Shown here piece by piece: positions 17,349 through 26,012 of a stretch of DNA of 31,408 bases. Below the pieces are notes generated by a model. The model saw nothing but the letters and a program-made list of their open reading frames with translations, ran no database searches and was not told the DNA's origin. Source of the stretch: Sphingopyxis sp. (GTDB lineage: Bacteria; Pseudomonadota; Alphaproteobacteria; Sphingomonadales; Sphingomonadaceae); contig JACEST010000004.1 in NCBI GenBank assembly GCA_013911715.1, positions 1-31,408 on the forward strand. Reading direction: 5' to 3'. Each line of letters opens with the position of its first letter. Positions within the stretch are counted from its first letter, which is position 1. The translations under genes were made by a program, and so were the position numbers.

Positions 17349-17654
17349 ATGCCCAACCATAGCGGCCCCATGGCCTGTCCCATCGATGGCACCACCCTGA
17401 CCATGGCCGAACGGCAGGGGATCGAGATTGACTATTGCCCGACCTGCCGCGGCGTGTGGCTCGACCGCGGCGAGCTCGACAAGATTATCGAACGCAGCGG
17501 GCGCGACGATGACGACGACCGCCGCCCGCGCGCTGCGCCGCCGCCACCGCCTCAGCCCGGCTACGCCCCGCCGCCGCCTGGCTATCCGCAGCACGGCTAT
17601 GGCTATGGCAAGCCCTATAAAAAGAAGCACTGGTTGCAGGACATCTTCGACTGA
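17349..17654 (+). CDS. Zinc-ribbon (zf-TFIIB type) protein
   Basis: This 101-residue cytoplasmic protein has a zinc ribbon in residues 8-45: CPIDGTTL (C10), IDYCPTCRGVWLDRGELDKII (C30, C33). The first knuckle is Cys-x2-Asp, the usual form in this family. The C-terminal half is a low-complexity tail: an acidic patch (RDDDDD), Pro-rich runs, PGYPQHGYGYGKP, and then KKKHWLQDIFD. AAGGGAG lies 7 to 13 bases before the ATG. Roles of such proteins are unknown; metal binding is the only safe statement. The next 244 bases hold only the repeats described below. Confidence 0.85.
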   Translation: MPNHSGPMACPIDGTTLTMAERQGIEIDYCPTCRGVWLDRGELDKIIERSGRDDDDDRRPRAAPPPPPQPGYAPPPPGYPQHGYGYGKPYKKKHWLQDIFD

Positions 17655-17721
17655 GCGGGACGGTCCTAGGGTCAGGATACTAGCGACATCGGAAACGCCA
17701 GAAATCGAAATGACCAAATTT

Positions 17722-17793
17722 TCGTCACCCCGGACGTGATCCGGGATGACGCACCCCAGTCGGTTGTTGTCCCGGATCACGTCCGGGACGACG
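17722..17793. repeat. Paired palindromic repeat of a second type
   Basis: The left arm, CGTCACCCCGGACGTGATCC, and the right arm, GGATCACGTCCGGGACGACG, are inverted copies with a short centre (about 20 bases), each with its own inner palindrome (CCGGACGTGATCCGG). The sequence differs from the CGCGAAAGCG family, so at least two REP families are present. It occupies the gap before ada. Confidence 0.75.
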
Positions 17794-17898
17794 AGGGTAC
17801 AGATTTCCACCTGCCGATAACTTTGACCGCAATTCGCGGGACGGTGGCTTGACGCCGCTGGGCTAAGTTGTGCTCCATCGCTAATGGAGACCGCGACT

Positions 17899-18945
17899 AT
17901 GACCGACCAATGCACCGACGATGATCGCTGGGCCGCCGTGCTCCGCCGCGACCGCTTGGCTGATGGCCAATTTGTCACCGGTGTGCTGACCACCGGCATT
18001 TATTGCCGCCCCAGCTGCGCCGCGCGGCATCCGGCGCGCACCAATGTGCGATTTTTCGGCGACGGCGCGGCGGCGCGCAGGGCGGGGCTGCGGCCGTGCA
18101 AACGCTGCCTGCCCGACGATGTCGCGCGCGACGAGGGCGCCGTGCTCGCAGCGATTGCGGCGATCAAGCAGAGCGAGGAGCCGCTCGCGCTCGCCGATCT
18201 GGCGCGCCGCACCGGCTATTCGCCGACGCATTTCCAGCGCGTGTTCGCGCGCCACACCGGCCTGTCGCCCACCGCCTATGCCCGCGCACTGCGCGCCGAG
18301 CGGGCGCGCGAGGCGCTGGTGGGGGCCAAGCGCGTCACCGACGCGATTTACGACGCGGGCTATTCGGCGCCGTCGCGTTTTTATGCGGCCCAGGAAGGGC
18401 GACTGGGCATGACAGCATCGGCCTGGAAGGATGGTGGGCGCGGCGCGGTGATCCGCTGGGCGGTGGTGCCGACGAGCCTTGGCGATATGCTGGTGGCGGC
18501 GACCGAGCGGGGCGTGTGCCGGCTGGCGTTCGGCCTTGGCGGCGACGATCTGGCGGCGCAATTTCCGCATGCGCGGCTGGAACCGGGCGATGCAGCCTTC
18601 GCCGCCTTGCTCGCCGATGTGGTTGCGGCGGTCGAACATCCGGCGCGGCCCAATGGCCACATCCCGCTCGATGTGCAGGGCACCGCCTTTCAGGAAGCGG
18701 TGTGGCGCGAACTGCGCCGCATCCCTGCGGGCGAGACGCGCAGCTATGCCGATATTGCCGCCGCCATCGGCAAACCCGCAGCGGTGCGCGCGGCGGGAAC
18801 GGCCAATGGCGCGAACCAGGTCGCTGTGCTCATCCCGTGCCACCGCGTCGTGCCCAAGGGCGGCGGCGTTGGCGGCTATGCGTGGGGACCGAAGATCAAG
18901 GAAGAATTGCTCAAAAAGGAAGGGGCGATATGTCCACTGCTATAG
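17899..18945 (+). CDS. ada: Ada: methylated-DNA repair protein and transcriptional activator
   Basis: This 348-residue two-domain protein removes methyl groups from DNA. The N-terminal Ada domain has the four zinc cysteines C36, C40, C67 and C70 (GIYCRPSC, LRPCKRC), including the phosphotriester acceptor C36 (equivalent of E. coli Cys38). An AraC-type HTH follows (about 85-180: PLALADLARRTGYSPTHFQR). The C-terminal O6-alkylguanine transferase has the acceptor C314 in IPCHRVV. ATG 17884 is also possible, but GGAG lies closer to proper spacing from ATG 17899 (MTDQCTDDD). Length is close to the 354 residues of E. coli. The Ada stop is 16 bases inside the next gene, so they are probably coupled. 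Confidence 0.95.
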   Translation: MTDQCTDDDRWAAVLRRDRLADGQFVTGVLTTGIYCRPSCAARHPARTNVRFFGDGAAARRAGLRPCKRCLPDDVARDEGAVLAAIAAIKQSEEPLALADLARRTGYSPTHFQRVFARHTGLSPTAYARALRAERAREALVGAKRVTDAIYDAGYSAPSRFYAAQEGRLGMTASAWKDGGRGAVIRWAVVPTSLGDMLVAATERGVCRLAFGLGGDDLAAQFPHARLEPGDAAFAALLADVVAAVEHPARPNGHIPLDVQGTAFQEAVWRELRRIPAGETRSYADIAAAIGKPAAVRAAGTANGANQVAVLIPCHRVVPKGGGVGGYAWGPKIKEELLKKEGAICPLL

Positions 18946-19687
18946 AGATTTTTCGCAAACTGCATGTCCCCGGCAACCCGCTGATTTTGGTCAATATCTG
19001 GGATGCGGGCAGCGCCGCCGCGGTCGCCAAGGCGGGGGCCAAAGCGATCGCGACGGGCAGCTATGGCGTCGCCGAGGCGCTGGGGCACAAAGACGGCGAA
19101 GATCTGCCGCTGGGCGCCGCGCTCGCCAATCTGGCCCGCATCCGCCGCGTCACCGAACTGCCCGTCACCATCGACATGGAATCGGGCTATGGCGACACCC
19201 CCGAACAGGTCGGCGCGTCGGTTGCGCGGGCGCGCGATGCCGCGGCGGCCGGGATTAATATGGAAGACCGGCTGCCGGGCCAACGCGACTTGCTGCCCAT
19301 CGCTGTGGCCGCCACCCGCTATCGGGCAGCCGCCGACACTGGACTGTTCGTCAACGCACGCTGCGACATGTTTCGCGGGCGCGACGCGGCGGCGGATGGC
19401 GACGCGCTGGTCACGGCAACACTTGAACGCGCGCGGCCTATGCCGATGCAGGCGCCAGCGGCCTGTTCGTGCCCTTCCTTGCCGATGCGCGGTTGATCGG
19501 CGCGATTTGCGCAGGCTCACCGCTGCCGGTCAATATATTGCGCTCGCCCGCCGCGCCAACGCATGCCCAGCTCGCCGAGTTAGGCGTGGCGCGGATCGGC
19601 CATGGGCATCTGCCGTGGGCGGCCACGATGGCGTGGCTCGCGGGACAGGCGCAGTGCGTCTATGGCGGCGGAGAGCCTGATTATTGA
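18930..19687 (+). pseudogene. PEP mutase/isocitrate lyase family gene with a one-base frameshift
   Basis: From ATG 18930 the frame encodes 168 good residues (NIWDAGSAAAVAKAG, TGSYGVAEALGHKDGEDL, TIDMESGYGDTPEQVG, GINMEDR, FVNARCD), typical of the PEP mutase/isocitrate lyase family, then turns to nonsense and stops at 19496. The rest of the protein, AYADAGASGLFVPFLADARL to the end at 19687, lies in another frame. Inserting one base in the GC run near 19431-19438 restores a protein of about 252 residues, the normal size. Either the gene is broken or a base was lost in sequencing. It overlaps the end of ada by 16 bases. The exact reaction cannot be told. Confidence 0.85.
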
Positions 19688-19703
19688 GCGCGGCGGCGGG
19701 GGT

Positions 19704-21872
19704 TTACAAGAAACTATAAGGATCAATGTCGATCGTCAGCCGCACCTTTGTTGGCCATTCGATCCGCGCGGTCCAGTCGGCGATCATCTCCTGCAACGCA
19801 TAGCTGCGCGGGGCGTGGGCGAGCAGGCGGAAGCGGTGGCGGCCGCGCAGCATCGCGAGCGGGGCAGGGGCGGGGCCGTAGATGTCGGCTCCCGACCCGC
19901 GCGGTGCCGCAGCCGCGAGCCGGTCGGCGGTGCGGCGCGCGAGCTCGGCATCCTCGCTCGATATGATGATCGCGGCGAGGCGGCCATAGGGTGGCGACCC
20001 GGCGCTTTTGCGTGCGGCGGCCTCGGCGGCGTAGAAACCGTCGCGGTCGTTTGCGACCAGCGCGGCGATGACCGGCGCGGTCGGCATCCGCGTTTGCACC
20101 AGCACTTCGCCCGGCTTGACTCCGCGCCCGGCGCGGCCTGCGACCTGCTGCACCTGCTGGAACGTCCGCTCGGCGGCGCGCAGATCGCCGCCGTCGAGGC
20201 CAAGGTCGGCGTCGACCACGCCGACCAGCGTCAGATTGGGGAAATGATAGCCCTTGGTCACCAACTGGGTGCCGATGATGATGTCGACCAGCCCCTCCTC
20301 GACATTCGCCACAAATTCCGCCGCGCGTGCGGGCGACCAGAGCGTGTCCGACGTGACGATGGCGGTGCGCGCGTCGGGGAAACGCGACTTGACCTCGTCG
20401 GCGACGCGCTCGACGCCGGGGCCGCAGGCGACGAGGCTGTCTTCATCCTTGCATTCGGGGCAGGCCGCCGGCGGCGGCATGACATGGCCGCAGTGATGGC
20501 AGGCGAGACGGCGGACCAACCGGTGCTCGACCATCCACGCGGTGCAATTGGGGCACTGGATACGGTGGCCGCAGGTCCGGCACAAGGTCAGCGGCGCAAA
20601 ACCGCGCCGGTTGAGGAAGAGCAAGGATTGCTCACCCTTGGCCATGCGGTCGGCGATTGCAGCGACCAGCGGTGGGGCGAGCCAGGTCCCGCGATCGGGC
20701 GGATTGTCGCGCAGGTCGAGTGCGGCGATGCTCGGCAGCTCGGCACCGCCAAAGCGCGCGGGCAGTGCAAGCCGCCGGTAGCGCCCGGCCTCGACCTGCG
20801 CCAGGCTTTCGAGCGCGGGGGTGGCGCTCGCCAGGATCACCGGCAGCCCTTCGATCTGCGCGCGCATCACGGCCACGTCGCGGGCATGATAATGGACGCC
20901 GTCTTCCTGCTTGAAACTCGCCTCATGCGCTTCGTCGACGATGATCACGCCCAGATTGGCATAGGGCAGGAACAAGGCCGAACGCGCGCCGACGACAATG
21001 GCAGCGTCGCCGCGGGCAATCGCATGCCAGGCGCGCCGCCGCTCGCTCGATTTGAGCCCGCTGTGCCACGCCACCGGTTCGACGCCGAACCGCGCGGTAA
21101 AGCGGGTGAGCATCGGCTCGGTCAGCGCAATTTCGGGGAGCAGCACCAGCGCCTGCCGCCCCTCGCGCAGCGCCGCCGCGACGCCTTCCATATAGACCTC
21201 GGTCTTGCCCGATCCGGTGACGCCGTCGAGCAGCACCGGGTCGAATGCGTGTGCGGCGACGGCGGCGGCGAGCGAGGCGGCGGCTTCGCGCTGCGCCTCG
21301 GACAATAGCGGCGGCGCAAAATCGGGATCGGGCTGGGGATAGGGTGCGTCGGCGCTGATCGCGACCGCCTCGGCGGCGCCGACCTCGATTAAGCCGCGGA
21401 TCACCGCTTCGCTGACGCCGGCCTTTGCGGCAAGCTCGCGCACCGTGCCCTGCTCGCCGACGAGCTCGTCGAGCGCCACCGCGCGCTGCGCCGTCATCCG
21501 CGAAGGGATTTCGCCGGTCAGCCGATATTCGATAATCGGGCGGCGCGCATCGGCAAAGGCGACGCCGGGCAGCACCATGCGCAGCACCGCGCCCGGCGGC
21601 GCCAAATAATAGGCGCTAACCCACTCGATCAGGCGGCGCAGCGGCGCGGGAATCGGTGGCACGGCGACAATCTCGAGCAAATTTCGCAGCCGATTGTCGC
21701 CGACGGGTTCGGGTGCGCCAAAGGCCTCATCCTCCCAGATCACCCCGCCCAACCGGCGCGGGCCGAGCGGCGCGACGACGACGCTGCCCAACCCCGCTTC
21801 GACGCCTTGCGGGATGCGATAGTCGAGCGGACCGAGCGCTGCGGTCAAAAGAAGGGTGCGGGCGCGGGCCAT
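19704..21872 (-). CDS. priA: Primosomal replication restart helicase PriA
   Basis: This 722-residue enzyme restarts stalled forks by loading the primosome. It shows an N-terminal DNA-binding domain (1-105), Walker A GVTGSGKT at 217-224, DEAH at 313-316, and eight zinc cysteines (431, 434, 440, 443, 458, 461, 471, 474) in the CRTC, CPNC, CHHC and CPEC motifs. Helicase motifs follow, among them QQVAGRAGRG near the C terminus, and the protein ends with RLTIDIDPYSFL. Length is close to the 732 of E. coli. It lies 21 bases after the LuxR-type gene on the same strand, possibly on one transcript. Confidence 0.98.
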   Translation of the reverse strand: MARARTLLLTAALGPLDYRIPQGVEAGLGSVVVAPLGPRRLGGVIWEDEAFGAPEPVGDNRLRNLLEIVAVPPIPAPLRRLIEWVSAYYLAPPGAVLRMVLPGVAFADARRPIIEYRLTGEIPSRMTAQRAVALDELVGEQGTVRELAAKAGVSEAVIRGLIEVGAAEAVAISADAPYPQPDPDFAPPLLSEAQREAAASLAAAVAAHAFDPVLLDGVTGSGKTEVYMEGVAAALREGRQALVLLPEIALTEPMLTRFTARFGVEPVAWHSGLKSSERRRAWHAIARGDAAIVVGARSALFLPYANLGVIIVDEAHEASFKQEDGVHYHARDVAVMRAQIEGLPVILASATPALESLAQVEAGRYRRLALPARFGGAELPSIAALDLRDNPPDRGTWLAPPLVAAIADRMAKGEQSLLFLNRRGFAPLTLCRTCGHRIQCPNCTAWMVEHRLVRRLACHHCGHVMPPPAACPECKDEDSLVACGPGVERVADEVKSRFPDARTAIVTSDTLWSPARAAEFVANVEEGLVDIIIGTQLVTKGYHFPNLTLVGVVDADLGLDGGDLRAAERTFQQVQQVAGRAGRGVKPGEVLVQTRMPTAPVIAALVANDRDGFYAAEAAARKSAGSPPYGRLAAIIISSEDAELARRTADRLAAAAPRGSGADIYGPAPAPLAMLRGRHRFRLLAHAPRSYALQEMIADWTARIEWPTKVRLTIDIDPYSFL

Positions 21873-21893
21873 GGCCGCCCGCTATAGGCGCGA

Positions 21894-22619
21894 TTAGCTG
21901 CGCAACGCCAGATAGCGTGCCACCGCATGCGCGCGATTAACCGCGCCCAGCTTGCGCCGCGCATTGTCGGCATGGAAACGAGCGGTGGTCTCGGACAGGC
22001 TCAGGATCACGCCGATTTCCCAGTCGGTTTTTCCCTCGGCGACATAGGCCATCACATCGCGCTCGCGCCGGGTGAGCGCGGTTGCGCCCGAGTCCGGTGC
22101 GGCGGCAACCATCGGCAAAAAGGCCTCGGCGATCATCAACGCAGCGATTTGAATCGCATCCGCCTCGCCGGGAACAAACTCCTTGCGGTCAAAACCGATA
22201 TGGAAGGACGTGATGCGCCGCCCGCTGCCATAGGCGGTCGCGCATAAAGCCTCAGCAATGTTTGCCTCGCTAAACGCGTCCCAATAGCTGGCGGTTTCGC
22301 GGCGGCCATGCGGCGCGAAATCGGAGAAGCGATAGCGGGTCAGCGACTGACCAATCGCATCGACCAGTGGATTTTTCTCGAAGCAGATATGGTTGAATGC
22401 GGCGCTATCGACCCAGCCCGCTTTGGCATGGCGCGCGACGAAGCCACCGGCCTGCCAATGGCGGTGCGACGTTAGCGCCCCGTGCGGACGGTGATAGGCA
22501 CGGGCCTGCAAATAGGTGACGTCATGGGCCCGCAGCGCACGGTGAAAATGGTCGGCCGCGACGCCCAGATCGGGCGCGGCCAGCGCGTCCTGTGTAAGCG
22601 GGAGAATCGTCTGCAGCAT
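21894..22619 (-). CDS. LuxR-family regulator with autoinducer-binding-like domain
   Basis: The product (241 residues from ATG 22619; the longer start at 22673 adds an atypical Arg-rich tail) has an N-terminal domain (about 1-165) with HRHWQAGGFVARHAKAGWVD and ITSFHIGFDRKEFVPG, of the LuxR autoinducer-binding or PAS-like type, and a C-terminal HTH (about 178-235) with ALTRRERDVMAYVAEGKTDW and SETTARFHADNARRKLGAVN. No luxI-type synthase is near, so it is a LuxR solo. It is divergent from the PEPxxWA-CTERM gene and just upstream of priA. The ligand is unknown. Confidence 0.88.
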   Translation of the reverse strand: MLQTILPLTQDALAAPDLGVAADHFHRALRAHDVTYLQARAYHRPHGALTSHRHWQAGGFVARHAKAGWVDSAAFNHICFEKNPLVDAIGQSLTRYRFSDFAPHGRRETASYWDAFSEANIAEALCATAYGSGRRITSFHIGFDRKEFVPGEADAIQIAALMIAEAFLPMVAAAPDSGATALTRRERDVMAYVAEGKTDWEIGVILSLSETTARFHADNARRKLGAVNRAHAVARYLALRS

Positions 22620-22658
22620 CTGTCGGTCCCGTGATGAATGCACAGTTGTCCGTGACTT

Positions 22659-22673
22659 TTGCCGAGTCGGCAA
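22659..22673. promoter_or_regulatory. 15-base palindrome between LuxR and PEPxxWA-CTERM genes
   Basis: TTGCCGAGTCGGCAA has two 7-base arms around a single G. It lies 40 bases upstream of the LuxR-type start, in the shared 200-base gap. It is a possible operator for LuxR autoregulation, or a small hairpin. No lux-box match was required, so this is suggestive only. Confidence 0.3.
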
Positions 22674-22819
22674 GGGGGCTCAGACCAGCGTCCCGCAATT
22701 GGACAAGGAGCCGACCCTGTCGGATTCGAGAGGCGCGCGATGGTGGACCTGATGGTAACCAGAAAGTGAATTTCGGCCATCCCGCCGGTTTCGTTCAACG
22801 CCAAGAAACAGGAACGACC

Positions 22820-23509
22820 ATGTCCATCTTCTTCACCCCCAAAATGCGCGGTGTCGCTTTGTTGCTCGCATCGGTCGCAACCATGCACGCAGTCCCGGCG
22901 TCCGCCGTGACTCATATTGTCAACGTCACCGCCAACCCAGTCAATGCAACCACGGGCAGCTTCAGCTTCAATGGAAGCGTGTTCAATACCGGCAGTCTGA
23001 TCGTCGATCCGTTCGACGCATTCACTGTTGAGGAAGGGGACATCATCGAAGTAACTTTGACGCTGGCCAGTGGCTTTACCGTTCCTGGGTCGATGGAACA
23101 ACTGTTCGGCTTCAACTTCTTCCGCTCGGACGGCGTCGATCCGATCACCGACGGAGACAATTTTACGGTGGACGTCGAAGGCACAAGCCTGTTTTCCTTC
23201 AGCATGGGGCCAACGGGCCTGTCCTCGGACACGCAAAGCGGGGCGTGCGGCAATTGCCTGACGGCCATCATGGGACAGATCCCCGGGGCTAGTTTTACGT
23301 TCGACAAATTGATTTTGTCGCAGACCATCCTCAATCTCGAGGCGCCCTATACCATCGACCGGGCCAGCTTCAGCTACCAACTGCGCGATGTGGCGGGGGC
23401 CGTACCCGAACCCGCCACCTGGGCATTCATGATCCTCGGCTTTGGCCTGATCGGCGGCGCGGTGCGCCAGCGTAAGGCGGGGGCTTTACGAAAAGTTGCG
23501 CTGAACTGA
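22820..23509 (+). CDS. PEPxxWA-CTERM sorting domain protein
   Basis: This 229-residue exported protein starts with a signal peptide (MRGVALLLASVATMHAVPAS) with cleavage near residue 29, and ends with VPEPATWAFMILGFGLIGGA followed by a basic cluster (RQRKAGALRK). The PEPATWA motif is at 196-202. This tripartite tail is the PEPxxWA-CTERM signal, recognised by an exosortase/XrtA-type system to place the protein at the envelope. The middle domain is Thr/Ser/Gly rich with beta strands and one C-x2-C pair (CGNC, 143-146). No exosortase or polysaccharide genes are in the window. ATG 22820 has AGGA six bases upstream. Confidence 0.9.
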   Translation: MSIFFTPKMRGVALLLASVATMHAVPASAVTHIVNVTANPVNATTGSFSFNGSVFNTGSLIVDPFDAFTVEEGDIIEVTLTLASGFTVPGSMEQLFGFNFFRSDGVDPITDGDNFTVDVEGTSLFSFSMGPTGLSSDTQSGACGNCLTAIMGQIPGASFTFDKLILSQTILNLEAPYTIDRASFSYQLRDVAGAVPEPATWAFMILGFGLIGGAVRQRKAGALRKVALN

Positions 23510-23597
23510 CGCGCTGCGCCGCGGCCGATTGCGACCCGGCCGCCCGCCGCCCCGCGCGTGCCTTGCCAAAGGCGTGTGCGGGGCATAGCCTTTGGTT

Positions 23598-25883
23598 ATG
23601 CGCGAAAAGGAACTTCGGCTGGCATTGGTCTGCTACGGCGGGATCAGCCTCGCCGTCTATATGCATGGCATCACCAAGGAGGTGTGGCGGCTCGCCGCCG
23701 CGTCGCGCGCGTCCCATGATGGCGATGCCATGCTGCACAGCAGCGCCGCCGTCTATCATGCGCTGATGGCGCGGATCGCGGCTGCGCGGGGCGTGCGACT
23801 GCGGGTCTTTGCCGATATTGTGGCGGGCGCGAGCGCGGGCGGGATCAACGGCATATTTCTCGCGCGTGCGCTGACCACCGGCCAGTCGCTCGACCCGCTC
23901 ACGGACATGTGGCTCGAAAAGGCCGATCTCGACGCGCTGCTCGATCCCGACGCGCGGCCCCTGTCGCGCGCCACCAAATTCTGGGCCACGCCACTGGTGT
24001 GGATGGCGATGAAGCGGCGCGGCAACGCCATCGACCGCACCGTGTCGGCCGATGCGCAGGACGAGGTGCGGATGAAAGTATCGCGCCTCATTCGCGCGCG
24101 CTGGTTCGCGCCGCCCTTTGGCGGCCAGACCTTCAGCCATCTGCTTCATGATGCCTTTGCGGCGATGGACGCAGGACCTGTCGGGCCGGTGCTGGTTCCC
24201 GCTGACCAGCCGTTCGACCTGTTTGTCAGCGTCACCGATTTTGCCGGGCACCGCCGCCCGCTCGCGCTGAATTCACCGACGATGGTCGAAGAGCGCGAGC
24301 ATCGCCTGACCCTGGCCTTCCGCAAGAATGGGGCGGCGGGCAGCGGGCTCGACGACACGCCTGCGCTGGCGGCGGCGGCACGCGCAACGGCGAGCTTTCC
24401 GGGTGCTTTCCCGCCGTTCACCGTTGCCGAGGCCGACGCCGTGCTGGCGGCGCGCGGGCTGGACTGGGCGACGCGTGATGCCTTTATCGCCGCGCAATTG
24501 CCCGCCACGGGCGAAGATCCGGCGCAGCGCGCTTATATCGACGGCTCGGTGCTCGCCAATGCGCCGTTCCGCCCGGCGATCGCCGCGCTCAAGCAGCGCC
24601 CGGCGCGGCGCGAGGTTGACCGGCGCTTCATCTATATCGATCCCAAGCCCGACCACCGCTCCGTCAGCCTCGGCCGCGCGCCAAAGGGTGAGACCGACCC
24701 GCCTGGCTTTTTCAGCGTGATCCTTGGCGCGCTCAGCGAAATTCCGCGCGAACAGCCGATCCGCGACAATGTCGAAACCATCGCCGGGCTGTCGGTGCGC
24801 ATCCGCCGGATGCAGCATGTGACCGACGGCATGCGCATCGAAGTCGAGGAACAGGTCGAGGCGCTGTTCGGCAGCAGTTTCTTCATCGACACGCCCACCC
24901 CTGCCCGGCTCGCCAAATGGCGTGCCAAGGCGCAAAGCGAAGCGGCGGCGCGCGCGGGCTTTGCCTATGCGCCCTATGGCCATCTCAAATTGTCGGCGGT
25001 GGTCGAAGATTTGGCGGACCTCGCTGCGCGGCTGACGCCCGAAAGCGACGCGGCGGCGCTGCGCGGCGGCATCTGGGCGGCGGTGCGCGCGCGCGGAATC
25101 GACCGCATCGGCGGCAAGCGCGGCGTGGGCGCAAGTGCGCCGGTGATCGCCTTTTTTTCAGGCCACGACCTTGGCTTTCGCATCCGCCGCCTGCGCTTTC
25201 TGGCGCGCCAGCTCGACCAGCGCGTCGAGGCGCACCGCATGGACAATGATCCGGCGGCTGAGGCGATGCGCGGTGCCATTTATGCCGCGCTGGCGCTGTT
25301 TTTGGACCGCGAAGGCGACGCTTGGTTTGCGGCAATGCCGCTGCCGACGAGCGGTGCGGAATGGCTCGATGCGACTGCTGCGCAGCTGGGGCTCGTGGCC
25401 GCCGACGCTGCGGTCGATACGCTGCTCGCCGCGCCACTCGCTGCGCTGCCAAAGGACGAACGGCGGGCGATGCTGTTCGCCTATCTCGGCTACCCCTTTT
25501 ACGACATCGCGAGCTTGCCGTTGCTGCAGGGCGAAGGGCTCGACGAATATGACCCCGTCAAGATCGACCGTATTTCGCCAAGCGACGCGGCCGCGATCCG
25601 CAGCGGCGGCGCGGCAGAGGTGCTCAAAGGCATCGAATTCAACAGCTTCGGCGCCTTTTTCAGCCGCGCCTACCGCGAGAATGATTATCTGTGGGGACGG
25701 CTGCACGGTGCCGACCGGCTGATCGATATTGTCGCGTCCACGCTTCCTGCCGACATGGCGCTGCCCGACGCCGAACTGGCGGCGTTCAAACGTGACGCGT
25801 TCCGCGCGATACTGGATGAGGAAGAACCGCGGCTGACGCGGGTTGCAGGGTTGATTGCGGAGCTGCGGGGCGAGGTCGGGTAG
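23598..25883 (+). CDS. Patatin-like phospholipase (large, DUF3376-type)
   Basis: This 761-residue protein is a patatin-family lipid acyl hydrolase of the large TIGR03607 type. The N terminus RLALVCYGGISLAVYMHG holds the glycine-rich oxyanion loop, GASAGG (77-82) carries nucleophile S79, and D315 in YIDGSVLAN completes the Ser-Asp dyad. A long C-terminal region of about 400 residues without a known catalytic motif, including ASLPLLQGEGLDEYDPVKIDR, is typical of the family. No signal peptide is seen, so it is cytoplasmic or membrane-associated. ATG 23598 is chosen; TTG at 23592 is also possible. It converges on the metallo-beta-lactamase-fold gene across a paired repeat. Confidence 0.9.
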   Translation: MREKELRLALVCYGGISLAVYMHGITKEVWRLAAASRASHDGDAMLHSSAAVYHALMARIAAARGVRLRVFADIVAGASAGGINGIFLARALTTGQSLDPLTDMWLEKADLDALLDPDARPLSRATKFWATPLVWMAMKRRGNAIDRTVSADAQDEVRMKVSRLIRARWFAPPFGGQTFSHLLHDAFAAMDAGPVGPVLVPADQPFDLFVSVTDFAGHRRPLALNSPTMVEEREHRLTLAFRKNGAAGSGLDDTPALAAAARATASFPGAFPPFTVAEADAVLAARGLDWATRDAFIAAQLPATGEDPAQRAYIDGSVLANAPFRPAIAALKQRPARREVDRRFIYIDPKPDHRSVSLGRAPKGETDPPGFFSVILGALSEIPREQPIRDNVETIAGLSVRIRRMQHVTDGMRIEVEEQVEALFGSSFFIDTPTPARLAKWRAKAQSEAAARAGFAYAPYGHLKLSAVVEDLADLAARLTPESDAAALRGGIWAAVRARGIDRIGGKRGVGASAPVIAFFSGHDLGFRIRRLRFLARQLDQRVEAHRMDNDPAAEAMRGAIYAALALFLDREGDAWFAAMPLPTSGAEWLDATAAQLGLVAADAAVDTLLAAPLAALPKDERRAMLFAYLGYPFYDIASLPLLQGEGLDEYDPVKIDRISPSDAAAIRSGGAAEVLKGIEFNSFGAFFSRAYRENDYLWGRLHGADRLIDIVASTLPADMALPDAELAAFKRDAFRAILDEEEPRLTRVAGLIAELRGEVG

Positions 25884-25893
25884 AAAATTATTA

Positions 25894-26003
25894 TCGTCAT
25901 CCCCGCGAAGGCGGGGATCCATCTCCACATCTCAAATACTCAAACAATCGTCGCGAAGGTTGCGTTGGCAGAAGGTGGATCCCCGCCTTCGCGGGGATGA
26001 CGA
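25894..26003. repeat. Paired palindromic repeat between convergent genes, possible bidirectional terminator
   Basis: Left arm 25894-25921 begins TCGTCATCCCCGCGAAGGCG and right arm 25976-26003 is its exact 28-base inverted copy. Each arm also has an inner palindrome. The 54 bases between arms are not repeated. It fills the gap between convergent genes, so the long RNA stem could stop transcription from both sides. It is of the same family as the elements at 9688 and 15547. Confidence 0.85.
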
Positions 26004-26012
26004 AGTTGACGC

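Noticed and set aside
19602..21308. 568-codon frame opposite priA
   Set aside because: Shadow of priA; low-complexity Gly/Arg/Asp and no start signal.
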